From NCBI RefSeq assembly GCF_003391095.1, contig NZ_CP031447.1, positions 1,984,001 through 2,048,000 on the forward strand: a stretch of 64,000 bases of DNA, given 5' to 3'. The DNA comes from Austwickia chelonae (lineage in GTDB: Bacteria; Actinomycetota; Actinomycetes; Actinomycetales; Dermatophilaceae). Of the stretch, positions 44,437-53,717 are shown in pieces. The number at the start of each line of letters is the position of its first letter. Within the stretch, counting starts at the first letter, position 1. The position numbers and the translations under genes are program-made. Under the pieces are notes generated by a model. That model made no database searches. It was not told where the DNA came from and saw nothing but the letters and a program-made list of their open reading frames with translations.

Positions 44437-44942
44437 GCCCGAGCCTGGTCGATCGCTGATTGGAGCGACCCCCGGTAGCCGTCCCAGGTGACCGTCGCTC
44501 CGGATACTGCGTCGATCTCCGCAGACTGGGCTCGCACTACGGCCGCGTCGTACTGCGGGACGGCCCGAGAATTGATCCGTTGGTCCTTCGCGCTGCTGTT
44601 CGGGTGGGCCAAGGTCTTCGAGCTGGTGATCTTCCCGCCGGACACGACGATCTGCACCTGGACGTCCCCGTACCTGGTCCGGTTGGCACCGCCCGTGTAG
44701 GTCCCGTCCTTCAACGTGACCGGAGGCGCTGTTGCCGAGGCTCCGGAACCGGGCAACCGCGGACCGGTCGGTCCTCCCCCGGAACCTGCAGCGCCTGCGC
44801 TGCGCGCTTCAAGGCTGGTGTGATAGCCGAAAGCCAGGGCCACGGCGGACAGCGTACTCACTCCGACAAACAGGTTGCGACGTAATCTTCCCGGTTCGGC
44901 TACCGCGGCGGGATTCCGCAGATTCGGGTCCCATCGGTTCAT
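44433..44942 (-). CDS. FMN-binding-domain protein, probable ApbE substrate
   Basis: 169 residues from the ATG at 44942. An N-terminal membrane anchor (about 23-41, LRRNLFVGVSTLSAVALAFG) leaves a Gly/Pro-rich linker and an extracytoplasmic FMN_bind domain (about 80-168) outside the cell. DAVSGATVTWDGY carries the S-G-A-T flavinylation motif, in which Thr takes FMN. Acts as an electron carrier between the reductase encoded upstream (14 bases away) and an unknown acceptor. Confidence 0.9.
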   Translation of the reverse strand: MNRWDPNLRNPAAVAEPGRLRRNLFVGVSTLSAVALAFGYHTSLEARSAGAAGSGGGPTGPRLPGSGASATAPPVTLKDGTYTGGANRTRYGDVQVQIVVSGGKITSSKTLAHPNSSAKDQRINSRAVPQYDAAVVRAQSAEIDAVSGATVTWDGYRGSLQSAIDQARA

Positions 44943-44956
44943 GGCTGAGGTCCTCG

Positions 44957-46432
44957 TCAGTCGGTGAAACGTTCGCTGTGGATATGGGCGGATGGAACCC
45001 CGGCTTGGAGAGCTGCCTTCTCCACAGCGTCCATCCAGGCCTTTGCACCGCAGACAAAGATGTCGTGCGCGGCAACCTGCGGGACCAGACGGGTCAGGGC
45101 GTCTACGTCGGAGATCTCCTGCCAACTCTCGGGAAGCCATGAGCGCCGCCCATGAACCCTATTGCCTTCCAGAAGGAACAGCTCTGCCCCGGCCTCGGTC
45201 ACCGCTGCGTGCAGCTGTGGCAGAAGAGCCGCGGAGCCCAGATCGCCGACCCGGTAGATCACCGTGGCTTCCCCAGGCTGCAAGGACAACGACTCCAACA
45301 GGGAGAGCATCGGGGCGATACCGATTCCGGCAGCCATCAACAACGCCGGCCGGCGACGACGTACACCTTCGTGAAGGCGACCGTAGGGACCTTCGATCAG
45401 GACCCGAGTGCCTGTTCGCAGAGTCGCCAGACGTCTGGCGCCGTCACCTACGCCTGCCACAGTGATCTGCAGGGAGCGCCCGTCAGGTGCAGCGGACAAC
45501 GAGTAGGGGTGCGCGCGGGTCCACCCGGGCCCGTCGAGGAACCGCCACAGGAAGAACTGCCCGCCGACGACAGGCAACCGTTCCAGCTCTCGGCCGGTCA
45601 TGGTCACCGTGGTCACTCCTCCCGCTGAAGCACTCACCTCGGTGACGACCAGCCGGTGACGCAGATTACGCATGACCGGCAGCCCTACCCGGAACAGGAG
45701 CACGGAGAGCGCCGCAACTACCCAGAGAGTCCACCAGTACACGGTGGCCACCGGGGAGGACAGGAAATCCGCTCCGGCCCACAGTTGATGCGGCAACGCG
45801 AGAAAACACCCGAGGTAGGCATACAGGTGAATCAGATGCCATGATTCGTAACGCATCCGGCGGCGAGCAGCCCGCACCGAGGACAGAACCACCAGGCACA
45901 GGGCCACCGTCCCGAGCGTTGCCAACAGCATCGCCGGCATCTCGACGACCACGTCGACCGTGGTCTTCCAGAGCAGTGACCAGGACGCCCCCGCATACCC
46001 GAAGAGGATCATCCCTAGATGAGCCATCATCAAGGCGAAGGAACCGAGACCGACCACCCGGTGGCCCCGGGTCAGCACATCCTGACCGAAAGCTTTTTCC
46101 ACCGCAGGTATCCGAGCGATCATCAGTAGCTGAATGAGCAGGAGATCTGCGGAGAGCAACCCGGTGAGCCGTCCCATGGAGGTCCAGCCTTCGGCTGCTG
46201 AGGTTGCTCTGCCGACCCCGCCGTTCGCCCACCACAGCCACAGGACGAACGCCAGACTTACCCATATCGCTGCTACTGCGCAGGCCGACCACCATCGAGG
46301 GATGTGCGGGGTCGATAGCCGGGTCGCCGAACGGCCGGCATTGACCGGGAACACGCCGAGCAGGTTCTCCCCCGGTTGCCCCGCGGTGACGGCTGTCGTC
46401 TCATTCACGAGCGGAGGTGCCATGGGGGTCAT
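44957..46432 (-). CDS. Ferric-reductase-like transmembrane flavoreductase
   Basis: 491 residues from the ATG at 46432 (start uncertain: 46423 and 46531 are alternatives without clear sites). Six membrane segments (about 48-270) with His residues in GLGSFALMMAHLGM and SWHLIHLYAYLG that could ligate haem, then FAD-binding (RAHPYSLSAAPDG) and NAD-binding (LLMAAGIGIAPMLSLLE; IFVCGAKAWMDAVE) domains of the ferredoxin-NADP reductase type. With the FMN-binding protein and ApbE it forms a transmembrane electron-transfer operon. Confidence 0.87.
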   Translation of the reverse strand: MTPMAPPLVNETTAVTAGQPGENLLGVFPVNAGRSATRLSTPHIPRWWSACAVAAIWVSLAFVLWLWWANGGVGRATSAAEGWTSMGRLTGLLSADLLLIQLLMIARIPAVEKAFGQDVLTRGHRVVGLGSFALMMAHLGMILFGYAGASWSLLWKTTVDVVVEMPAMLLATLGTVALCLVVLSSVRAARRRMRYESWHLIHLYAYLGCFLALPHQLWAGADFLSSPVATVYWWTLWVVAALSVLLFRVGLPVMRNLRHRLVVTEVSASAGGVTTVTMTGRELERLPVVGGQFFLWRFLDGPGWTRAHPYSLSAAPDGRSLQITVAGVGDGARRLATLRTGTRVLIEGPYGRLHEGVRRRRPALLMAAGIGIAPMLSLLESLSLQPGEATVIYRVGDLGSAALLPQLHAAVTEAGAELFLLEGNRVHGRRSWLPESWQEISDVDALTRLVPQVAAHDIFVCGAKAWMDAVEKAALQAGVPSAHIHSERFTD

Positions 46433-46671
46433 GTCAACAGAATCGGTCGGATCCCCGTCAGGAGTTTTTTCTCTGGCTGTGGTGCGCCTGTGAAAGTGGG
46501 GCGGCAGCTCAAGTGAGCCTGCCCTCGACATCCCAACGACATCGTCGATCTCACCACGACATCGAAAATAGTTCCCTAGACTCATGATTCGCCGGTCTGA
46601 GCTAGACCGCGAGCGAGCTCCCCGGCCTTCCCCGGGCAGCCCCGAACGGACAGGTCGTGGAAAGGCCCCAG

Positions 46672-47094
46672 ATGCAGAAGAAACAGCTCGTCGGCCGGGC
46701 GGTGACCACTGCGGTCGTCGTCGTCCTCGGGATGCACCTGACCGGGTGCGGGAACGGTAAGCCTCCGGAGGCGGCCGCACCGGGCACCACGTCCAGCAGT
46801 ACCTCGGCCACCTCATCGGCCAGTCCGTCCACCTCGGCCACCAGCACACCGGCGATCGAGCCGGGGACGATCCCGGGGACCGGCCGTTTCCAGGTCGGTG
46901 TCGACATCCAGCCCGGAACGTACGTCTCGGAGACCGCTCCGGGAACGATGTGTTACGCGGCCCGGCTCACTGGAAAAGATTCACCGGACCCGCTCATCAC
47001 CAATCATGTGAAGAAGGGGCGCACTGTCGTCACCATTCAGAAGACGGATGCTTTCTTCGAGACCCGGGACTGTGCCACCTGGAAGAAGCGCTGA
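46672..47094 (+). CDS. Secreted lipoprotein
   Basis: 140 residues from the ATG at 46672 (GGAAAGG upstream; a GTG at 46657 is in frame). Signal peptide with lipobox LTGC, acylated C26. A Ser/Thr/Ala/Pro-rich linker (about 35-65) precedes a small beta domain GTGRFQVGVDIQPGTYVSE, with cysteines C98-type and C-terminal RDCATWKKR that may form a disulfide. Similar VGxDIxPGTY domains occur in actinobacterial lipoproteins and wall proteins; function unknown. Divergent from the reductase operon. Confidence 0.78.
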   Translation: MQKKQLVGRAVTTAVVVVLGMHLTGCGNGKPPEAAAPGTTSSSTSATSSASPSTSATSTPAIEPGTIPGTGRFQVGVDIQPGTYVSETAPGTMCYAARLTGKDSPDPLITNHVKKGRTVVTIQKTDAFFETRDCATWKKR

Positions 47095-47138
47095 GATCAG
47101 GTCGTTCTGCCCTTCGTCGGGGCAGGACGACCGACCGC

Positions 47139-47687
47139 TCAGTAGACGTGCACCGTGGTACCCACTACGGCCCGGTCGTACAGCTTTTTGGTGACTTCCC
47201 AGTCTCGCGTCTGGATACACCCATGGCTGCCGACATAGCTGTCGCTGTTCAGGGCGAAACCCGAGGAGTAGTGGATGTAGAGCCCGACCTTCGGGTCGAA
47301 CTTCATTCCCCAGGGCATGTAGACCTTGTACGGGTAGGACCACCATTGGTCAGGTGTCTTCGCCGTGATCTGCCAGGTGCCCTTCGGGGTCTCGTAACCC
47401 GGGCGGCCGTAGATGACCGGGGTGGACAGTTGCTCCTCGCCGTTCTCGAAGTAGCGCAGCGTTCGTTCGGCCAAGGACGCACAGACGATGTTCTTCTTCT
47501 GCTTGCAGATCGCCGGGATCTCACTGGCCGGTGCAGCGGGTGCCACCGGCCGGTCGACGGAAAGCGCCCGGACATCGTGCTGTCCGAGCTCGGGCGCTGC
47601 AGCTCGGGAGGAGCCGGCACCGAGTCCGCTGATGGCGATGGTCAGTCCGGCGACAGCGAGTGTGCGCAACGCGGTACGAATGGTCAT
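47139..47687 (-). CDS. L,D-transpeptidase (YkuD domain)
   Basis: 182-residue secreted enzyme forming 3-3 cross-links or anchoring proteins in peptidoglycan. ATG 47687 follows GAGGGG; a signal peptide spans residues 1-30 (ends SSRAAA). The catalytic motif is complete: H139 (IHYSSGF), then S154-H155-G156-C157 and R161 (SHGCIQTRD). Two cysteines before the domain (CKQKKNIVC) may pair. Converges on the lipoprotein gene. Confidence 0.92.
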   Translation of the reverse strand: MTIRTALRTLAVAGLTIAISGLGAGSSRAAAPELGQHDVRALSVDRPVAPAAPASEIPAICKQKKNIVCASLAERTLRYFENGEEQLSTPVIYGRPGYETPKGTWQITAKTPDQWWSYPYKVYMPWGMKFDPKVGLYIHYSSGFALNSDSYVGSHGCIQTRDWEVTKKLYDRAVVGTTVHVY

Positions 47688-47949
47688 GACGCCCCTCATG
47701 ATCGTGTGCCGTGCCGGCGGACCGGCCTCTGTCACTGGTTGCGGATGGAGATCACCTCGTGCTTCGACGGTAACACCTGCGCGCCATCGCCCAAGGAGCG
47801 ACCAGGACTCGTATCCCTTTTGAAATACGTTGCCAATCAAGGTTGTCCGCATTTCATGGGTCAGTGCGGGTCATCAGGGTCGACGGTTGCACGCATCCGG
47901 GAAGCCTGGGCCCTGCTCCCCAGGACCAGAGGCACCCCTCTGAAATAGA

Positions 47950-47984
47950 CGAAGGGCCCCCAGCTATAAGCTGGGGGCCCTTCG
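47950..47984 (-). terminator. Terminator downstream of tRNA-fMet
   Basis: 15-bp perfect stem, CGAAGGGCCCCCAGC (47950-47964) with its complement (47970-47984), 5-base loop. On the minus strand it is followed by TCTATTT, 15 bases after the tRNA end. Confidence 0.8.
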
Positions 47985-47999
47985 TCACTACTCACTGAG

Positions 48000-48073
48000 T
48001 AGCGGGGGCAGGATTTGAACCTGCGACCTCCGGGTTATGAGCCCGGCGAGCTACCGAGCTGCTCCACCCCGCG
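48000..48073 (-). tRNA. Initiator tRNA-Met (CAU)
   Basis: 74 bases on the minus strand, beginning CGCGGGGTGGAGCAG, anticodon CAT within GGGCTCATAACCC, T arm GGTTCAAATCC. The unpaired first position (C1 opposite T72) and the GGG/CCC pairs flanking the anticodon loop are the marks of an initiator tRNA. The 3' CCA is not encoded (CTC follows the discriminator A). Confidence 0.95.
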
Positions 48074-48221
48074 TCGGTATGTTCATTAGCTTAGCAAAGG
48101 TCGGGGCGCCCGTCCAAATTGACGGAGAATTGCTGTCTACCAAGGAAATTCAACATCACTCCTAGTGCGGGCATCGCCCCTGCTCTGACCCAAAACCCCG
48201 AAAAAAGCCCGAACAACAGGA

Positions 48222-48252
48222 CGGGCCGGGTGGTAAAACACCACCCGGCCCG
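48222..48252 (-). terminator. Terminator downstream of the UPF0182 gene
   Basis: 13-bp stem CGGGCCGGGTGGT (48222-48234) and ACCACCCGGCCCG (48240-48252), loop of 5. On the minus strand a TTTTTT run follows about 16 bases later. It lies between the UPF0182 stop and the tRNA. Confidence 0.8.
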
Positions 48253-48267
48253 AAACCTGCCTGTCTG

Positions 48268-51200
48268 TCACTTGCCCGCAGGCGGAGTCCCCTCAGGCGT
48301 GCTCGGGAGCTGGCCCGAGGTCTTCGTCGCCTTCTCGATCGCCTCCTGCAGCTTCTTCTGCGCGGTGCCATAGGCCGTGAAGTCGCCCTTCTTCAGCGCC
48401 TCCTGGCCCTCCGAATAGGCCTTCTGAGCTTCAGCCAGCAGAGCCTTCAACTCCGCAGACGGATTCGGCGGCGTATTGTCGGTCGGCGGCTTACCCGGGG
48501 TCGACGGCGCCGGCTGGTCCGTCTTCGCCCCCGAATCACCACCGAACAGCTGGTTCAACGCCGACTCCAAGGTCGCGCCCCAAGCCAACTTGTCCCCGAA
48601 GGAGACCACGATCGCCTGGTTCAACGGATACGACGTCCCCGCTTTGCCGCTGATGTAGATCGGCTGCACGTAGAGCAGACCGCCACCGACCGGCAAGGTC
48701 AGCAGGTTGCCCTTCTGCGCCGTCGAACCACCCTGGTTCAGGTTGATGAACTGACTCAAGGTCACCGAGAAGTCCGTCGAGTTCTGATTACTCGTCGAAA
48801 TCTGGTTCTGCACCTGCGCCGGGCCCATGATGTTCGTATTCGCCGGCAGCTCCAGCAGCCGCATCTTGCCGTAGCCGTCCCGACGTTTACCCTTCTCGTC
48901 CCCGGCATCGGAATCGACTGCCAGGAACCCGGTGAGGAACTGACGGTTCTCACCTGCCGGAGTGAACGAGGTCGTCAACGAGAACGCCGGATCCTTCTGC
49001 CCCGGCATCCCGATCGACAGGTAGTACGGCGGCTGACCCGCTTTCTGGTCCGCAGCGGTCGGGTCCGTCGGCACCTTCCAGTAGTCGCTACCCGAGTAGA
49101 AGGCCGAGGCATCGGTCACGTGATAGCGGGACAACAGCTCACGCTGGACCTTGAACATGTCCTCCGGGTAACGCAAGTGGCTCATCAGCGCACCCGAGAT
49201 CTCGTTCATCGGCTTGACCGTCCCGCCGAAAGCCGACGACCACGCCTTCAACATCGGGTCCTGGTCGTCCCAGGCGTACAGCTTCACCGAACCGTCGTAG
49301 GCATCGACAGTGGCCTTCACCGAGTTACGGATGTAGTTCACCTGCCCGGCCCGGATCTCCTGCACCGACTGCCGCGACCGAGTCACCGCATCCGTGGTGG
49401 CCGTGTCAATCGACTGCAACTGGCTGTACGGGTAGTGCGCACTCGTCGTGTACCCGTCGACGATCCACTGCACGCGACCGTCGACCACGGCCGGATAGGG
49501 GTTGCCGTCCAGGGTCAGCCACGGAGCGACCCGCTCGATGCGCTCCTTCGGCGTGCGATGGTCCAACATCACCGAATGGTCACCCACCTGCTCGGAGAGC
49601 AGGATGTTGTACTCGCGGTATTTCACCGCGTAGGCCAGACGCTTGAAGATGTTGTCCATCTTCACCCCGCCGTTGCCGGAGAAGGTCGTCCGGGACTCTC
49701 CCTGGTCCGACTGGTAGTCCAGCTCCCGCGGCTGCACACCCGGAGCTTCACCCACGATCGAGTACGTATGGGTCTTCTCACCGAAGTAGATCCGCGGCTC
49801 GAACTCGCCCAACTTGCCGACCATCGGAATGTCCTTGGCGAAGAACACCGGCTCGCCACGAGCATCCCGCTGCGTGCCATAGGCCGCCACCAGCCCGTAC
49901 CCGTGGGTGTACACCGTGTGGTCGTTCACCCAACTCCGCGAGGGCGCGCTGGCCAGGTCCAACTCGCGGGCCGCGATCACCGTGTCCTGACGCTTGCCGT
50001 CGATCGTGTACCGGTCGACGTCCAGGACGTCCGGGAACTGGTAGTACCGGCGCAGACCCTGCAACTGCATGAAGGTCGAACTGACCACCATCGGGTCGAC
50101 CACCCGGACGCCGGGGATTGTCGCGGCATCGCCGGAAAGACCACCCTTGTCCGGCACCTTCTTGGCCTCGTAAGGCTTCCGGTCGATCTGGTCCAGCCCG
50201 TAGGCCGCCCGGGTCGCATTGATGTTGTGCTGCAGGTAAGGAGCCTCCAACGACTGCTCGCTCGGTTTGACCTTGAACGCCTGGATCGCCGCCGGGTAGG
50301 CATTGCCCACGACCAGGGAGACCACCACCAGGATCCCCAGACCGGTCATCGGATACCGCCACGAACGCGTCCAGATGGAGGACAGGAAGAGCAGCGCACA
50401 GATCACCGCGGCCCCTGCCAGGATGCCCTTCGTCCACAGCACCGCATTCGCCTCGGTGTACTGCAAACCGGTGATCCGACTCGAGGAGGTCACCGCGAGC
50501 TGATAACGATCCAACCAGTAACCCACCGCACGTACCAGCACGAAGGCACCGGCCAAGACGGCCAAATGGACCCGCGCCGACTTCGAGGTGTGCACACCAT
50601 TGGCGCCAACGGCCAGGCCGCCGTACACATAGTGCGTCACGACAGCCGCCATCACTGCCAGCACCAAGGACATCGTGAAGAAGGACTCCAGGAAGAGGTA
50701 CCAGGGCAGGTCGAAGACGAAGAAGCCCACGTCCTTGCCGAAGGTCGGGTCGGTCTTCCCGAAGGGCTGCCCGTTCAGATACAGCAACAAGACCTTCCAC
50801 TGGCTGGCCGCGGCCAACCCCCCGAAAGCGCCCAGCACCAAGGGCACCGCCACGATGGCGGCCTTGCGCACCGGGTCGAGCATTTCCCGGTAGCGGTCCA
50901 AGACCTGCTCACGCTGCGAAGCCGGTGCATAGACCGGTCGCATCCGGTAGCCCAGCACCAGACTGGAGGCCACCACAGCGCCTGCGATCACCATCCCGCC
51001 GAGGAAGAGCGCTACCTGAGAACCTATTTGGGTCCAGAACACGCTGCTGTACCCGAGGCTCTGGAACCACATCAACTGCGTCCACACGAACGAGCCGAAG
51101 ACGGCCAGAGCCATCACCACGACCAGCACCAGACCGGTGACCGCCAGCGGAGAAGGCCGCCACGGTTTCATCTGTGGATGCGGCATCCGCGGACCGCCCG

Positions 51201-51441
51201 AACCCGGCTTACGTGGGCCCTGCGGCCCGCCGGAACCGGAGCCACCGGCTCCCGGCCCACCGGCGAAACCACCGAAGCCGAAACGGAAGCCACCGCCTCC
51301 ACCACTCTTGTCGCCATCGCCCGGACGTCCCGAGCCGCCCTGGTCACCACCCGACGGTCCACCGGGTGAAGCCGACCCGCTCGCACGCGGCACGAAGCCG
51401 CGTTCGCCGTCGAAACCCTGCTGACTCACGCCCACCGCCAT
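48268..51441 (-). CDS. UPF0182 family large membrane protein
   Basis: 1057 residues. A Gly/Pro-rich cytoplasmic head (1-90) is followed by about seven membrane segments (105-410), then a long extracytoplasmic domain (about 410-960) with VRVVDPMVVSSTFMQLQGLRRYY and VWVVDGYTTSAHYPYS-type family sequence, and an Ala/Lys/Gln-rich, partly coiled-coil C-terminus (KALLAEAQKAYSEGQEALKK). Widespread in Actinobacteria without an established function; the M. tuberculosis homologue is Rv3193c, also beside a PDZ protease gene. Terminator follows. Confidence 0.92.
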   Translation of the reverse strand: MAVGVSQQGFDGERGFVPRASGSASPGGPSGGDQGGSGRPGDGDKSGGGGGFRFGFGGFAGGPGAGGSGSGGPQGPRKPGSGGPRMPHPQMKPWRPSPLAVTGLVLVVVMALAVFGSFVWTQLMWFQSLGYSSVFWTQIGSQVALFLGGMVIAGAVVASSLVLGYRMRPVYAPASQREQVLDRYREMLDPVRKAAIVAVPLVLGAFGGLAAASQWKVLLLYLNGQPFGKTDPTFGKDVGFFVFDLPWYLFLESFFTMSLVLAVMAAVVTHYVYGGLAVGANGVHTSKSARVHLAVLAGAFVLVRAVGYWLDRYQLAVTSSSRITGLQYTEANAVLWTKGILAGAAVICALLFLSSIWTRSWRYPMTGLGILVVVSLVVGNAYPAAIQAFKVKPSEQSLEAPYLQHNINATRAAYGLDQIDRKPYEAKKVPDKGGLSGDAATIPGVRVVDPMVVSSTFMQLQGLRRYYQFPDVLDVDRYTIDGKRQDTVIAARELDLASAPSRSWVNDHTVYTHGYGLVAAYGTQRDARGEPVFFAKDIPMVGKLGEFEPRIYFGEKTHTYSIVGEAPGVQPRELDYQSDQGESRTTFSGNGGVKMDNIFKRLAYAVKYREYNILLSEQVGDHSVMLDHRTPKERIERVAPWLTLDGNPYPAVVDGRVQWIVDGYTTSAHYPYSQLQSIDTATTDAVTRSRQSVQEIRAGQVNYIRNSVKATVDAYDGSVKLYAWDDQDPMLKAWSSAFGGTVKPMNEISGALMSHLRYPEDMFKVQRELLSRYHVTDASAFYSGSDYWKVPTDPTAADQKAGQPPYYLSIGMPGQKDPAFSLTTSFTPAGENRQFLTGFLAVDSDAGDEKGKRRDGYGKMRLLELPANTNIMGPAQVQNQISTSNQNSTDFSVTLSQFINLNQGGSTAQKGNLLTLPVGGGLLYVQPIYISGKAGTSYPLNQAIVVSFGDKLAWGATLESALNQLFGGDSGAKTDQPAPSTPGKPPTDNTPPNPSAELKALLAEAQKAYSEGQEALKKGDFTAYGTAQKKLQEAIEKATKTSGQLPSTPEGTPPAGK

Positions 51442-51564
51442 CCTGATCAGTCAAACCTGCACAAAACGGGCACTCAACCCCGACCTTACGGGGCTCACGT
51501 GCTCAACGTACATATACGACAGTGAGTTTCCCACCGAGCTGTGATCATCCGGCACGATGAAGGG

Positions 51565-52095
51565 GTGACCCCCTCTCTACGACACGTGCATCCGCCCCTC
51601 GTCCAATGCGCCATCGAGACCGAGCGCTATGTCGCCGGCGCAGGCTGGGACCAACCGGTCCGCCTCTTCGCTCTCGTCGACACCGCCAAGCTCCTCGCCG
51701 CCGAGCCCGCCCTCGCCCATCAGCTCAAAAACCTGGACGACGAAGCCCTCTCCGCCATCGAACAGGAGGACCTCCCTCCGGCCGACCCACTGGAGGACTT
51801 CCTCGCCATGCTCGCCTGGCCCGCCGATGTCGATGGGGTCGCCATGGCCGTCGAGCGACTCGTAGTCCCACCCGAGGCCGAAGTCGATCTCCCCGAAGAC
51901 CCCGACGAAGCCGCGCAAGCACTCGCCGAACACCCTGACCGCGTCGACGTACGGCTACTCGTCGCCGTCACCCGGGACGGCGAGTCCACCTGCCTGCTGC
52001 GCCAACGCCCCCATGACAGCGACGACAAGGTCGCCATCGGTCAGGACATCGCCCCCGAGCTGGTCACCGCGCTCGCCGCGACCCTCCAGGTCTGA
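51565..52095 (+). CDS. PPA1309 family protein
   Basis: 176-residue soluble actinobacterial protein of unknown function, named after the Cutibacterium homologue. Starting at GTG 51565 gives VTPSLRHVHPPLVQCAIETE and then AGWDQPVRLFALVDTAKLLA, the family signature; an upstream GTG at 51541 is possible. Acidic overall, with VDVRLLVAVTRDGESTCLLRQR near the end. Divergent from UPF0182 and convergent with the PDZ protease gene, an arrangement common in Actinobacteria. Confidence 0.85.
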   Translation: MTPSLRHVHPPLVQCAIETERYVAGAGWDQPVRLFALVDTAKLLAAEPALAHQLKNLDDEALSAIEQEDLPPADPLEDFLAMLAWPADVDGVAMAVERLVVPPEAEVDLPEDPDEAAQALAEHPDRVDVRLLVAVTRDGESTCLLRQRPHDSDDKVAIGQDIAPELVTALAATLQV

Positions 52096-52099
52096 CCCC

Positions 52100-53182
52100 T
52101 CAGCATCCGGGAAGAGCATCGCCGCGGCCTGCGGCGATCTCTTCCACGGCATGTTTGGCCGCCTCGAAGGTCGCCACCTTCACCACCCGCAGCCCGTCAG
52201 GGATATTTCCCTGTACCGCAGAGCAGTTCGCTTCCGGGGACAGGAACCACTCCGCATCCTTGGCCTGGCGTGCGCCACGCATCTTGTGCTGGATGCCACC
52301 GATCGCGCCGACCGTCCCGTTCTCGGCGATCGTGCCCGTTCCCGCGATCCGCTTGCCACCGGTGAGCTCACCCGGCGTCAACCGGTCGTACAGACCCAAA
52401 CTGAACATCAACCCGGCCGAGGGACCACCCACGTCATCCGCATGGATCGACACCTCGACCGGGAAGTCGAAGATGGAGGACAAGCCCACCCCGATCAACC
52501 GACGTCCGTCCTTCGCCACCGAGGACACCGACACCGGCACTTCCTTACCCGCCCTGAGGACGACCAAGGAAAGCGCCTCGTCGTCCTTCAGCTCCTGGAT
52601 CCGAGCCCGTAGAGCTGCTCCGCCGGACAGCGCCTTTCCCTCCAGCGAAACGATCTGGTCCCCCTTGACCAGAGTCTTCGCCGACGGCCCGTCCTCCAGG
52701 ACGGCCGCCACCGTGACCTTCTCCGGAACCTGCAGACCTGCCGCACGCAGCGCCACCACCTTGGCCTCCGCCTGTGCATCGGCCATCTGAGCCTGCGTCT
52801 GTTGACGGATCTGCTTGCGCGTCACATCACGCGGATAGACCTCATCCACCGGACGGATCTCCGTCCCCGGCTGGAATCGGGCCACCAGGTAATCCCACAA
52901 CGTGATCTCCCGCTCGCGCCCCCCGTAGAGCGCCACCGTGGTGAACGACAGTTCGCCCGAGGTCCTATAGGTCTGTCTGCCCTTGACCTCGATCACCGGT
53001 TTGCCATTGATCTCACCCAAGGTGTCGTACACCGGGCCTGGGCGGAAGAGCACGTACGGCGGATGGATCAGGCTGCCCCCGGCCACGACCACGATCGCGG
53101 TCACCACCGCGGCCAGGAAGGTCCACGTCCGGGACGACAGCCCCCTGACCCGACGCTCTTCACCCTGGAGCCACCGGCTCAT
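52100..53182 (-). CDS. PDZ-domain, Lon-like (S16) membrane protease, YlbL type
   Basis: 360 residues from the ATG at 53182, which overlaps the moaE stop (ATGA). One N-terminal membrane segment (about 20-42), a PDZ domain (about 150-220, VLEDGPSAKTLVKGDQIVSL) and a C-terminal Lon-type domain with the catalytic serine in GGPSAGLMFSLGL and a Lys in GGIQHKMRGAR, the Ser-Lys dyad. Homologous to Rv3194c. Likely acts on membrane or secreted substrates at the outer face; substrate unknown. Confidence 0.9.
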   Translation of the reverse strand: MSRWLQGEERRVRGLSSRTWTFLAAVVTAIVVVAGGSLIHPPYVLFRPGPVYDTLGEINGKPVIEVKGRQTYRTSGELSFTTVALYGGREREITLWDYLVARFQPGTEIRPVDEVYPRDVTRKQIRQQTQAQMADAQAEAKVVALRAAGLQVPEKVTVAAVLEDGPSAKTLVKGDQIVSLEGKALSGGAALRARIQELKDDEALSLVVLRAGKEVPVSVSSVAKDGRRLIGVGLSSIFDFPVEVSIHADDVGGPSAGLMFSLGLYDRLTPGELTGGKRIAGTGTIAENGTVGAIGGIQHKMRGARQAKDAEWFLSPEANCSAVQGNIPDGLRVVKVATFEAAKHAVEEIAAGRGDALPGC

Positions 53183-53616
53183 GGAATACCCACCCACTCG
53201 TCATCACCGTCGGTGAAGATCTGGTGCTTCCAGATCGGCACCTCTGCCTTCAACCGATCGACCAGCAGATGGCAGGCCTCAAAAGCCTGCCCCCGGTGCT
53301 CGGCGGACACCGCAGCCACCACGGCGACACCCCCGATCTGCAGATCGCCGACGGCATGCTGCACCGAGATCGCCACCAGGCCAGGCCGCTGAGCCACCTC
53401 GGCAGCGAGTTCGGCCAAACGCAGCGAAGCGGACGGATGCGCCGAATACTCCAGACGCTCCACCTCACGACCATGATCGTGGTCACGGACCCAACCGACG
53501 AAAGTCGCCACGCAACCGGCTCGGGGATCGGCCACCTCGGCAACCGACTCGGCCAGCGACGGTTCCGGACCGACAGTCGCGCGCACCACACGGGCGGACA
53601 GGGACGAGCTACTCAC
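53179..53616 (-). CDS. moaE: Molybdopterin synthase catalytic subunit
   Basis: 145 residues from the GTG at 53616 (AAGGAA upstream). MoaE motifs: GCVATFVGWVRDHDHGREVERLEY, ISVQHAVGDLQIGGVAVVAAVSAEHRGQAFEAC (parts), and the active-site lysines in RLKAEVPIWKHQIF. With MoaD it inserts the dithiolene sulfurs into molybdopterin. No moaD or other molybdenum-cofactor gene is in the window; it is simply coupled to the PDZ protease. Confidence 0.92.
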   Translation of the reverse strand: MSSSSLSARVVRATVGPEPSLAESVAEVADPRAGCVATFVGWVRDHDHGREVERLEYSAHPSASLRLAELAAEVAQRPGLVAISVQHAVGDLQIGGVAVVAAVSAEHRGQAFEACHLLVDRLKAEVPIWKHQIFTDGDDEWVGIP

Positions 53617-53717
53617 GGATGAAGTATTCCTTCCGGGCGGACGCCCCAAGGGAACGTCACGAGGCCGAGCGTGGTTATCTGGAGACAACCATCTTCTCAG
53701 GTGCGTCAGGAGACATC

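Noticed and set aside
49120-51369. 749-residue plus-strand frame opposite UPF0182
   Set aside because: Rich in His, Arg, Gln and Pro with no family resemblance; antisense shadow in high-GC DNA.
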